A stretch of 64,000 nucleotides of DNA from Coniella vitis (Eukaryota > Ascomycota > Sordariomycetes > Diaporthales > Schizoparmaceae). Made by a program: the position numbers and the translations under genes. The stretch lies in the NCBI GenBank assembly GCA_011317545.1, contig WUJK01000012.1:1439001-1503000 (forward strand). The letters are read 5' to 3'. This document shows, piece after piece, positions 37,085-46,628 of the stretch (position 1 is its first letter; the number at the start of each line of letters is the position of its first letter). The notes under the pieces are model-generated. The model did no database searches and was not told the origin of the DNA. It was given only the letters and a program-made list of their open reading frames with translations.

Positions 37085-40045
37085 ATGTCAGCTGCCGTTT
37101 TGCGCACCCTACGACTGAACACAGCCACCGTTCAGCGAATCTCACCACATCGCTACCAGTGCGCGAGCCTGGCCACAAGCCCAGCCAGCGGTCGTGCGAG
37201 AAGACAACCCTCGCTCTTGATTCGTCATCTTTGTCTTTCTGCAGACCCAGCAAATAGAACACCATCATCCACCTCTGCGCTCGCTCCTTCCGATCCTGTT
37301 GCTCAGGCTCTCGCGACCCGCTATAAGCCAGCCCCAGTCGCCTTCCACAAGCTCTCTCAAGACACCCTCAGGCAAGACTCGCCGTACGCGCTTTTCCTCT
37401 ATCGCAAATCCTTCAAAGAAGTCCCCACCTTGATCGAGTGCCCCGTCGACGTCCCCGGCGCAAGCCACGGCAAGCCAATGCTGCAATACCTCCAGATCGT
37501 CTCGGTGCCCGCGGCCGACTCTCCAGGCCCCTGTGTGCTGCTGCATTTTGACAATCGCCGCTACCTCTTTGGCCATGTCGCAGAGGGTACCCAGCGCGCC
37601 ATGGCGCAGCGCCGCGTCGGTCTTGCCAAACTCGACGAGATCTTCATCTCCGGACCCATCTCGTGGAAAACTGTTGGCGGCCTGTTGGGCACCGTCCTGA
37701 CCGTGGCCGATGTGGTTGCTGCCCAGAAGCTGCCCGAGGAAAGCGCCAAGAAGAAGCGGAAGAAGGCCGACGGCAACCTCTCGACCATCCCCAGTCTCAA
37801 GATTTATGGCGCCGAAAATATAACCCACATGGTTGCTACAGCCCGGCGCTTCGTCTTTCGCAAGGGTATGCCGTTGAGGTTACACGAGATATTACACGAT
37901 CCTGCCACTCAGCGGCAGCCCGGCCGGAAACCCGACTTTGAGGACTCGAATGTACGAGTATGGCATGTGTCTGTGAAGCCAGAGGACGAAGCTAGCAGCA
38001 GCACCACCAATAACAACGACGACTACAGGTCATTTAGCCGCAAGAGAAGCCACGATGAGATGAGTGCAGAGAATGAGAGCTACGGCGATGCTCCCCCAAG
38101 TACAGCAAAAGATCCAGCGCAACGACAGGCGGATCGGGAAATGGTCAAGTCTATCGTGGATAACATGTTTGACTCAGACTGGGAACTCGACGCGCTTGTA
38201 GAAACAAGGCTGAGCCAGGTACAGCTCCCCGCGCAGATATTTGTCAAGGACGCGGAGGGCAAGATCAAGAAATACGAAGGCCCCTTGCCGGGTGGCAACA
38301 GTCCATGGGAGAATATAGACGTCCTCACTCGCAAGCCATGGCCCGCCACCAAGGTTCACCAACTTCCCCACACTGCGCCCTCGAAACAGTCGCTTTGCTA
38401 CATTGTCAAATCGCAGCCAAGAAGAGGCAAGTTCAATGTCGAGGAGGCCAAGAGGTTAGGCGTCGACAAACGGGACTTCGGAAAGCTTACAAACGGAGAA
38501 ACCGTCAAGGGAAAGGATGGCATCGATGTCACCCCGGAGATGGTCGTTGGCGCAACGATTGAAGGTCGTGGATTTGCTTTTATCGATCTGCCAGACAAGT
38601 CCTACATTGATGCCTTTTTGGCGTGTCCTGAATGGCACGACGACGCCCTGCTCGAGACTTTGGATGTGTTTTTCTGGACGCTTGGCAGAGGGGTCGCCGA
38701 GGACGTGAGACTCAAAGAATACCTCGAGAAGCACGAGAAGCACACGCACACCGTCTTTACACCCGACATGAGTCCCAACATCATTACCTTGCACGGCGCC
38801 GCAAACAGTCTCGTCAAGATGCATAGGATAGACCCCGATCGATTTCCACTGCCAGTCTTTGACTCAAAGGCCGGCAAGATTGGCGTGAAGCAACTCAAGG
38901 TCGCACGGCTCGGAGAAAAGCTTCTTCAGTCACCACGAGTGGAAGTGATCAACGACGAACTCGTCAAGCCAATGAACATGATGGAGCCAATCAAGCAGAT
39001 GGATTCGAGGCTGAGAGATATGGCTGACAAGGCTAGGGAACAAGCACAAGACCCCAAGTTCCTTGCCGAAATCGAAGCCTCCGAAGGGGACATTCCCAAC
39101 CGCGACGTCGAGGTCATTGCCCTCGGCACGGGCTCCGCCCTGCCCTCCAAATACCGCAATGTCTCGGCCACGCTCGTTCGTGTCCCGGGCTCCGGCTCTT
39201 ACCTCTTTGACTGCGGTGAAAACACTCTCGGCCAGCTACGCCGCATGTACGGCTACGAAAAGACTGACGAGATCCTCAGCGATCTCAAGGTCATCTGGAT
39301 CAGCCATTTACACGCCGACCACCACCTGGGAACCGCAAGCGTCATTCGCGCCTGGAACGAAGCCACCACTCCGCGCATACCCATTGGGCCTCTTCCACGC
39401 CTTACTGTTGTCTCTCACGGCACCATGCTTGACTGGCTGCGCGAGTACGCTGACGTTGAGGATTTTGGCTATGACCGCCTCCGCCTCATCAGCGTCCGCG
39501 GGCCTGCACAGCGCGAATCGATCCAGCAACCCATCACTTTTGACCCCACCTCATACGCCGCGCAGGATACAGGTCTTCTGCGCATCGAGTCCTGCCGTGT
39601 CGACCACTGCCATGGCGCGCTGGCCTGCGTCTTTGTATGGCCGTCTGGTCTGCGCGTCGCTTACTCGGGTGACTGCCGGCCATCGAGCGCCTTCGTCAAG
39701 ATCGGCCAAAGGTGTACTCTGCTGATTCACGAAGCTACCCTTGATGATGAACTACGCGAGGATGCGTATTACAAGAAGCACTGTACCATGAGCCAGGCCA
39801 TGGGTGTGGCGCGGGATATGAAGGCCCGCAGGGTGCTCCTCACGCACTTTTCGCAGCGCTACCCCAAGATTGGCAATGCGTTTGAGCGTGACGCGGCGAG
39901 GGACGCGGCGGACCAGGTTGTCCTGATGGCCTTTGACATGATGAGTGTCAAGTTGGGTGATTTCAAAAAGGCCGAGCTGTTTTTGCCCGCGTTGCGCAAG
40001 ATGTTGGAGGCATCTGGCGAGGATGCCGAGGATGCCGAATCGTAG
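37085..40045 (+). CDS. TRZ1: tRNase Z, long form (ELAC2/Trz1)
   Basis: Endoribonuclease that removes 3' trailers from precursor tRNAs, in the nucleus and mitochondria. A single 986-codon exon. The long form arose by duplication: the N-terminal half is a degenerate metallo-beta-lactamase-like domain and the C-terminal half carries the active site. Visible motifs: GTGS (681-684), the metal motif HLHADHH (741-747), a SGD with Asp863 and the late HFSQRYPK with His921, all in expected order. A Lys-rich insert (KKKRKKADG) and Ser/Asn-rich linker lie in the N-half. The first about 50 residues are Arg/Ser/Ala-rich without acidic residues, consistent with a mitochondrial presequence; a downstream Met could give a nuclear form. 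ATG 37085 is the first in frame. Length is slightly above yeast Trz1. Confidence 0.95.
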   Translation: MSAAVLRTLRLNTATVQRISPHRYQCASLATSPASGRARRQPSLLIRHLCLSADPANRTPSSTSALAPSDPVAQALATRYKPAPVAFHKLSQDTLRQDSPYALFLYRKSFKEVPTLIECPVDVPGASHGKPMLQYLQIVSVPAADSPGPCVLLHFDNRRYLFGHVAEGTQRAMAQRRVGLAKLDEIFISGPISWKTVGGLLGTVLTVADVVAAQKLPEESAKKKRKKADGNLSTIPSLKIYGAENITHMVATARRFVFRKGMPLRLHEILHDPATQRQPGRKPDFEDSNVRVWHVSVKPEDEASSSTTNNNDDYRSFSRKRSHDEMSAENESYGDAPPSTAKDPAQRQADREMVKSIVDNMFDSDWELDALVETRLSQVQLPAQIFVKDAEGKIKKYEGPLPGGNSPWENIDVLTRKPWPATKVHQLPHTAPSKQSLCYIVKSQPRRGKFNVEEAKRLGVDKRDFGKLTNGETVKGKDGIDVTPEMVVGATIEGRGFAFIDLPDKSYIDAFLACPEWHDDALLETLDVFFWTLGRGVAEDVRLKEYLEKHEKHTHTVFTPDMSPNIITLHGAANSLVKMHRIDPDRFPLPVFDSKAGKIGVKQLKVARLGEKLLQSPRVEVINDELVKPMNMMEPIKQMDSRLRDMADKAREQAQDPKFLAEIEASEGDIPNRDVEVIALGTGSALPSKYRNVSATLVRVPGSGSYLFDCGENTLGQLRRMYGYEKTDEILSDLKVIWISHLHADHHLGTASVIRAWNEATTPRIPIGPLPRLTVVSHGTMLDWLREYADVEDFGYDRLRLISVRGPAQRESIQQPITFDPTSYAAQDTGLLRIESCRVDHCHGALACVFVWPSGLRVAYSGDCRPSSAFVKIGQRCTLLIHEATLDDELREDAYYKKHCTMSQAMGVARDMKARRVLLTHFSQRYPKIGNAFERDAARDAADQVVLMAFDMMSVKLGDFKKAELFLPALRKMLEASGEDAEDAES

Positions 40046-41392
40046 ATTGTTGTGGCAGTGAAAAGATGTACGAGATGGGTGGCGCTGTACATAATATTCC
40101 TTCTAGACTGGTTGTTCGCAGAGCAGTTGGAGTTAGATTTCCCCTGCTCCATAGGAGCTGTTGGCTTAAGAGATGATGATTGTCGGGAATATGCTACCAC
40201 TCTACGAGATGTATATCAAGGCCCGCAATATTCGTCTTCTACCCGAGCGAGATTATAGAGTAACTACATCCATCAAATGATTTCAACATTTGTGCAGTTT
40301 CGTTGGTAGTTGCTGTTACAATTGTCCAAATCGCAATCGCCCAGGGCAATAGCCATACTCTAATAGCAATCCCGAATGCCATTCTCGCAATGCTTTAACG
40401 CTTTGAGATTCAATCTTGTTCTCCATCCGTTGCTTCTCTGCCTTCATTTTTAGGCCAATTGCCGATCCTCTCCGACGACTCAACCGTACTGCTTTTAACC
40501 ACCATCAGCTCGGAGCCAGCAGAAGAAGTGTCCACTGCTGGGGAAACACTCAGCTCTTCTGAAATCCATGTCCTAGAAGTAAGTGGTTTTTCTTAGCCAG
40601 TGTTTCACTCTCAAAACAGTACCAAAAGACAGGTGTGTGGACGGGTCCTGGATGGGAGAAGCATTGGATTCTGCTCATGTGGCTTCCAGTGGGACTACCA
40701 AAAGACCGCCACACCCCTTCCAAGCGCCATCATCACTGGCTCCCCCCCCCCACCACAGTCCAACACTTCTCCAGTAAATACTCGGACTACGTGAAGATAC
40801 ATTCACCCCACCTACTCGCTGCGATGATACGACTCTACAAATCATCAATAGTATCCACACACGATACCGTGGTAGATAAAGCATTCGAAATCCGGCGGTG
40901 GTCTGTGGACGTCTTGCTATCCATCTTGACTCATCTCAGAACGTTGAACATCCACATCGTTATCGTTATCATTGTCGTTGTCATTGTCGTTGGCGCTGTT
41001 CTTGTTCTTGAAGTCCTCTTCATCATTTGCGCAACGTTCTCCACTCTTATTCTTCCCAGCCAAGGAGTACATAGTATTCACAGACCTTGTATGGCACGGT
41101 CGCTGTCGATGGTGCTGGTTGCTGCTCTCGCTGCCGACGGTATCCATGAACCCAGAAAGGTACACAGGCAGCGGAAATGACTGGCAAATCCATATGCCAC
41201 GATGAAGATTTCTCTTCTTGTCGTGTTATCGAGGCCACAGTCGCCCTCAACACCAGAGGAAGATGAGGGACAATGAGAGCTGAGTATAGGATGTTGTTCT
41301 CCTCCAAATCCCCCATCGTTCCAAGTATCCAACTGCTCGTCAATCTCACTAAGCAACACAACATTATTACTACACCTCCATTCGGCATCATG
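40046..41392. other. Intergenic region
   Basis: 3' flank of tRNase Z and further sequence without a clear gene. A GTTATC/GTTGTC-rich run at about 40956-40993 would encode Asn-Asp repeats on the minus strand. One 9-mer copy at 41068-41076. Confidence 0.45.
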
Positions 41393-41900
41393 CTACTTCT
41401 CGGTATTAGTATATGTAGCCGCAATGCCAATATGCCGCTGAGTAGTTTCGCTGCGTCGCGAAACGAGGCAGGTAAAAGTTCCAGCCAGGCCCGACATTGT
41501 AATTCTGGTCCGCGCCCTGCCTTTGGTAGTGATGATACTCGTGCTCGTGCTCGTGCTCGTGCTCGTGGCCGCTGCTGTAATGGTAAACCCTACCAAGACG
41601 CTGATGTAAATGATGACCATGACGGTGATGATCTACAACTTTCCTTCCTCCTCTCCTTCTCCCACTTCCTCGCAGCGCGCCGAACACTTCGCACAATCAC
41701 CGCCAACCTCTCACTTTCCTTCCAGACACCCTCTTGGCCTCCACGCCCGGTTCCAGTTCCCCCGTCTTCCTCTCCATAGCAAAAAAATTCGCAATCCATG
41801 CGTCGACAAGCCTTAGCAGCGCAGATTTTTCAGATCGTCCACTTTTACCGTTGCCGTTGCTGTTGCTGTTGGTATTGTATTCGCCAACCGCCTCATCTTC
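41393..41900 (-). CDS. Candidate hypothetical protein with one membrane segment, 5' end unresolved
   Basis: Not recognised. A frame-consistent pair of exons can be drawn: an upstream exon ending at 41715 (hydrophilic, with SALLRLVDAWIANFFAMERK) and a last exon 41632-41393, joined by an 82-nt intron (41633-41714, GTGAGA donor, TTGTAG acceptor). The last exon starts ITVMVIIYISVLVGFTIT, a plausible transmembrane helix, followed by a Thr-Ser dipeptide repeat (from a 6-nt microsatellite) and a basic tail. No start codon is evident in the upstream exon, so more 5' exons would be needed. Another frame gives a His/Glu repeat protein, and none may be real. Confidence 0.22.
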
Positions 41901-42144
41901 TCCCGCGTGCTCTGTCCCATCTCTAGCCGTCACCTTCGTCTGCTTCCTCGTCCTTCTTCTTTTCTCGCTCCTTGTAAGTGTGCACGCGCGCAAAGAAACA
42001 CGTCAATCGCACAGTGCCGCGGCGTCCGCACCGATCGTCGCAACAAAGCAAGCTTCGCACGTGCTGCGCAATTCAGCCATTAGTTAGTCGCTTGTCGTCT
42101 GGGTGCGATGGTTTTTTGACTTTATCACAACACCGTCATCATTT

Positions 42145-42519
42145 TCATTGCTGCTGCTTCTGTTGGCTCCCATCCTCGAACGTCGCCTCAACACAAGCAT
42201 CCGGATCCAGAAAAGCCTTCATTTCCGATACCATGCTTCCACCCAACCGTGTGATATTGTTGCTGCTCCTCGTTCTCTTCATATTCTCCACTCCATCTCC
42301 ATCAGTCTCTCCATGAATTCCGATGCAATGATACCGCCCAGGATTTGCATGATACCCCTCCACAAGACCAACTTCACTCAACTCCGTCGCCTCCTGCACA
42401 ACAAGGCAATACATCCGTCCTATAATCCAAGGATTCAACTTCTGGTGTGCAGAGCAGAGAGCCGCACATTCGGGGATCACATCTTCGAGATGAAGATGGA
42501 GATACCGGTTGGCTGACAT
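42145..42519 (-). CDS. Candidate hypothetical protein, 124 aa
   Basis: An ORF from ATG 42519 with balanced composition (MSANRYLHLHLEDVIPECAA, later WIIGRMYCLVVQEATE) and no low complexity except a Gln-rich end. The frame stays open upstream to about 42753 but turns Arg/Ser-rich. No domain recognised; could be one exon of a larger minus-strand gene with the candidate at 41.4-41.9 kb, or chance. Confidence 0.25.
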   Translation of the reverse strand: MSANRYLHLHLEDVIPECAALCSAHQKLNPWIIGRMYCLVVQEATELSEVGLVEGYHANPGRYHCIGIHGETDGDGVENMKRTRSSNNITRLGGSMVSEMKAFLDPDACVEATFEDGSQQKQQQ

Positions 42520-43941
42520 GGACAAGCGCGAGAATATGTCACGAGGTCGTTGGAGGGTATTCGGGAACGTAGGAGGAGATGCGGTCGTTATCTGGCGCTC
42601 TCGTGTGGCGAGCCACAGTACGCTCGGAGCACCGGTCGTGGAGCGGAGGCTTCGTCGGGGTAGAGCGAGCAGGTTTGCGTGAGCGGCGATTTCTGATTTG
42701 TTTGAGGAGAGATGACGATGATAGTGAGGATGGCGAAAATGGCTGGGACCCATCTTGGTGTGAAATTTTGGTCTTTCGAAAATTGAGTGAGTCGTATGTT
42801 ATCCAAACACCTGCTCGTAGAAATGATTTGGTTATCTCACTCTGTTGATCGCTTCCTCTTTCCCACGATGACACAAATGGTGGATAGAGGACTGAACTAT
42901 TGATAAGTCTCTCGAGCTGGAGGCACCGCTAGTGATCGGAGTTAGATGAAGTCAAACAGCATGAAACCAAACATTAGCAACGTGAAGTGAGCCCATGATT
43001 TTCTTTTCAGGCTGAGGAGCCTACGCACAATCTCAATGCAATACCTACGCATTTCAGGAGAAAGGCAAGTTTCACTCTGACAAGAACGTTAGTGCACACA
43101 ACTTCAAACACTCAAAAAGCTGTTCGTTGTTTTCGTTCCATTGTCGATCCAAAACATAGCCCTATGTTCTGTGTTTATGCTGAAGATGGTGGCTCGCCTC
43201 TCTTCCTATATGTTTCTTTGTTTTGTCCCGCTGACGCTTCGCAATACAATCACAATCATTGTGTTGCAACGTCTGCTCATACACAAGCATTGTCCACCTT
43301 CTCTCGCTTTATCTGGATTACCACTGAGACGTTGGCGACCTGTCATCTGTCCGGAGGTCATCTGGTTCTGTATCAGGGACGTCGATCAGTTCTATCCACT
43401 GACTGTTGTGGCCAGCTCTATGCGAAAGGGCAACGCCACCGTCCGCAGGCAGACTAGTAAGCACTCCCAGCGAGCTCTGCCTGGCAGATTGGCATGTCTG
43501 GCTTTGTGTATGATTTCCGAAAAAGACTTATCGCAACGAGAGAAAGACCCGTGTTGGCGGTTAATGGTCGACGTCGCTTTGAGACGTGTGGCGGCTTGCC
43601 ATGAAAACCAAATTGTAATAACTGTGCAGCAGGAATACAACGCGTCTTGTTCGTTCGATATGCAACCGGTAATCTCATCGACAGTGGCAGACTCCGACCT
43701 GGCAGGTTGCAATCGGCTCGGCCACCGCATTTGCACGCTTGTTGTCGATCCAGTGATGGGTGTTTCATTCCTGGGCTCGCTATCCCGCAACTTTTGGCTC
43801 CCGTGCCAGAAGAAGTCTCCTCCTATCTGACGAAATGGTATAATTGTGTTTCCCTGGTATAAAATTACAACTGGCCCAGAAATTGCCATTCCTATGCCAA
43901 GGAAAAGAATCCCAAATTAAGAATACGCGCAAAATCATTCT
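42520..43941. other. Intergenic region
   Basis: Between the weak candidates and the 3' end of the LAMMER kinase. ORFs overlap in several frames with no domain. Nothing supported. Confidence 0.5.
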
Positions 43942-46628
43942 TCATCCCCGCACGCTGCGAGCCTGATGGACTGTGGTCCGCATACGCTCCATCTTGATCT
44001 TCGCAGCCTCGGTGCCGTCGTCCGGGTGAGCCGTCTCCTTGAACCAAGGGTGTTGCAAAGCTTGTTTGGCCGTGATGCGGTTCTGTGGGTCGTAAATAAA
44101 GATCTTTTTGAGCAGATCCTTAAAATGCTTAAGAAAAGCTGTGTTGCCAGGAATAATGTCCTACAAAAGAGATGTCATCACCTTTTAGCAACCATGTAGA
44201 ATTTGAAGATATTTTGTATAACTCACGTCCAACTTCTTCATCGCTTTGACAAAGCGCCGTGACGCACGCGTCGTCTCTTGCTGTGGGTAGTCCAACCGGC
44301 CTCGCTTGAAGTATCTGCCCGGATTTAGCAATTTAACATACTTTTAATTGATAGAATTGGGACATACTTTGACGCTGGGTTGCCTCCATTTCTCGTCATC
44401 TTGTTGACTTGCGTGACGAGGTGAGAATCAATACGCGTGCCCACGACATTCTCCATCATGGCCAAATGCTCCAGGTTTTCGTGAGTCTGGAATAGTGCAT
44501 CGCCAGTGAAGAATTCAACCAGAATGCAACCAATGCTCCATATATCGCACGGGTAGGACCAGCCGAGACCGAGTATAATCTCTGGTGCTCGATAGTGTCG
44601 AGTAGACACAACAGATGAATGGTACTCATCCTGGAAAGTTGCCGACCCAAAATCAATCAATCGAATTTCTGTATCCAAGAGAACACGTCGTTGTGTGGCA
44701 TTTCTGTTGACCGAGGTCGACGACGATGGAATCTTGCGGTTATATGTGAACGTTTGGTAGGCGCTGTCGTACAATAAAATGTTCTCTGGCTTGAGGTCCG
44801 TATGTATCAAGTTCAGGTCGTGGAGGACTACAAAGACGGATTAGAGGCTTTCGTTTGCAAAAATGCTCCACGTTTTGAACTTACAGGCAACACTCGTAAG
44901 AAGCTGCCGAGCAAAGCTTTGAATCTGACTATTGGGAAAAGGCACAAACTGATTGCCTTTGAGGAAGTCAAACACGCTTTGGCCCAGCAGGTCCATAACA
45001 ATGCAGATGTGGCCGCGGTAGTCGAAGCAGTCGCGAAGGTGTATGCACCGGTTGCGGTTTTCGGGATCATTGGCCTTGAGCGTGGCCAAGACTCGCAGTT
45101 CAATCCTGGAAGCGTCTCTGTACTTCTGGACGGAGCGAATGATCTTGATGGCGACGAGCTCATTGCGCCGCTGATCTCGAGCTTGTACGACTTTGCCGAA
45201 TGTGCCTTGACCCAAAAGCTTGATCATTTGGTCTGCAGGTTTGGTTAGCAAACACAGAAAACGGAATTTGCTGGCCGAGGAACAAGAAAAAGCAAGATGC
45301 AAAAATTGGATGCCGAGGGCACGGCTGGGAATTCAGGCCAAGAAGCCCATGCCTCAACAACAACAGAGCAGACCTAGAACAACAGAAAAGAAGGCCAAAA
45401 AATAAAAACACCCAAAAAACACCTACAGTTGTCGGTAAGGGGTGCGTCGGGCACAACAATGTAGTGGCCATCATTGTCATCAACAGCTCCAGACTTGTAG
45501 GCCTAGTATTGCATCATGATTAGCAGGGCGACGTCTCGCGAGGATTGTGACCACCAAGTGCCCATAACAAGTAAAAGAATCACAACATACATCTGGAATG
45601 ACACGAACGTGCACATCGCCGGCCTTTTTGGGCGGATGAGGTGGAGGGTGATAGCTTGGAAAGTTGTGACCGACGATAGCGGTTTCTCGACGCTTGACCT
45701 CGTTGGCAACCTGTTGGCGGGTACGTTTCCGCTTGTGTCCCGGCTGGGCATCATAGTCATATTGGCCGCCGGACGATATTGAACCGAGCGAGGTTGCAGC
45801 AGTTGTGTGCATGGCTGAACTATTACGGTCACTAGACGAGATGGTTGAGCCAGTGGGGGTGCCGTTCTGACGAGCGGTGGTGGTGGATCCGTTCAGCCTG
45901 CTGTGGTGGACAGGATCGTATCGAGAGCCGAGGGAGGCGGGGACGTCATCGTCAAGCTTGCGCTTCTTGGGAGCGTGGCGAGCGGCTGAGATGTTTGCAT
46001 TGATGCCGCTGCCACTACCACTTGTGCTTTCTGCGTAGCTGTAGACTGTGCTGGCCTTGCCAACAGTCTGTGGTGCCGAGACGACCGACACAGCCGAACT
46101 GTCGGGCTCGGGAGTGTCGTCAATGACTATGATCTCCTTGGGCGGCTGGCCGCCGTAGAACTTTGTCCAGTCAACAGGGCTTTCCCGTTTCCTCCTCTTT
46201 GCGGACGGAGTGTGTGCAGCGGTTGTCGAGGGAGGCATGTCGGCGTAATCGTAGTGGTAGAGGGAGGGTGGTGGGTGGTGTATGTCGTCGCTGGCGCCCA
46301 GTTGCCGTTGATGGGAGCGGGCCAGGGAGGGGTTGGCTGGGAAAGACGACCCATTAAGGGTAGCGGCGGAGGAGGATTGGGGACTCGAGACGGGGCCGTA
46401 CGCGGCGGCAGAAGTCGACGCCGTGTACGAGGGCACCGTGATGCGGTTGGCAGACGAGGACGATGAGGCAGAGGTCTGGGAGGGGGGCAGCAGGTGGGCG
46501 GCGGCGGACCGATATGCTGAGGCAGACGAAGTGTTTGGCGGCAAGTAGGGGTACTGGCGCGAGTGTGGCCGGTCGTAGCGCGAGTAGGGAACGGGAATCG
46601 TTGCAGTCGCCGTGGTCGGGGTCGACAT
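43942..46628 (-). CDS. LAMMER/CLK-family dual-specificity protein kinase (Kns1/LkhA-like)
   Basis: Kinase of the CLK family, which phosphorylates SR-type splicing factors and affects growth and differentiation in fungi. Six exons: 46628-45591, 45502-45427, 45232-44885, 44827-44368, 44314-44227 and 44160-43942; total 742 aa. Residues 1-346 are Ser/Ala/Thr/Pro-rich and disordered with basic segments (SAKRRKRESP, KKRKLDDD). The linker DDNDGHYIVVPDAPLTDNY precedes the kinase domain: GQGTFGKV (379-386), VAIK with Lys401, catalytic HTDLKPEN (496-503), DFGSA (546-550), and EHLAMME (607-613), the motif that names the family; the following Arg is Asn here. All introns have good signals and preserve frame. 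I chose ATG 46628 (MSTPTTATATIP); the frame is open further upstream but Pro-rich and unlike a conserved start. Confidence 0.95.

Noticed and set aside
37265..37828. 187-codon minus-strand ORF
   Set aside because: Antisense to the tRNase Z N-terminal half.
41406..41696. His/Glu dipeptide repeat protein
   Set aside because: Frame is open but third positions are poor in G/C and no splice pair keeps phase with upstream coding-like sequence; kept only as an alternative.
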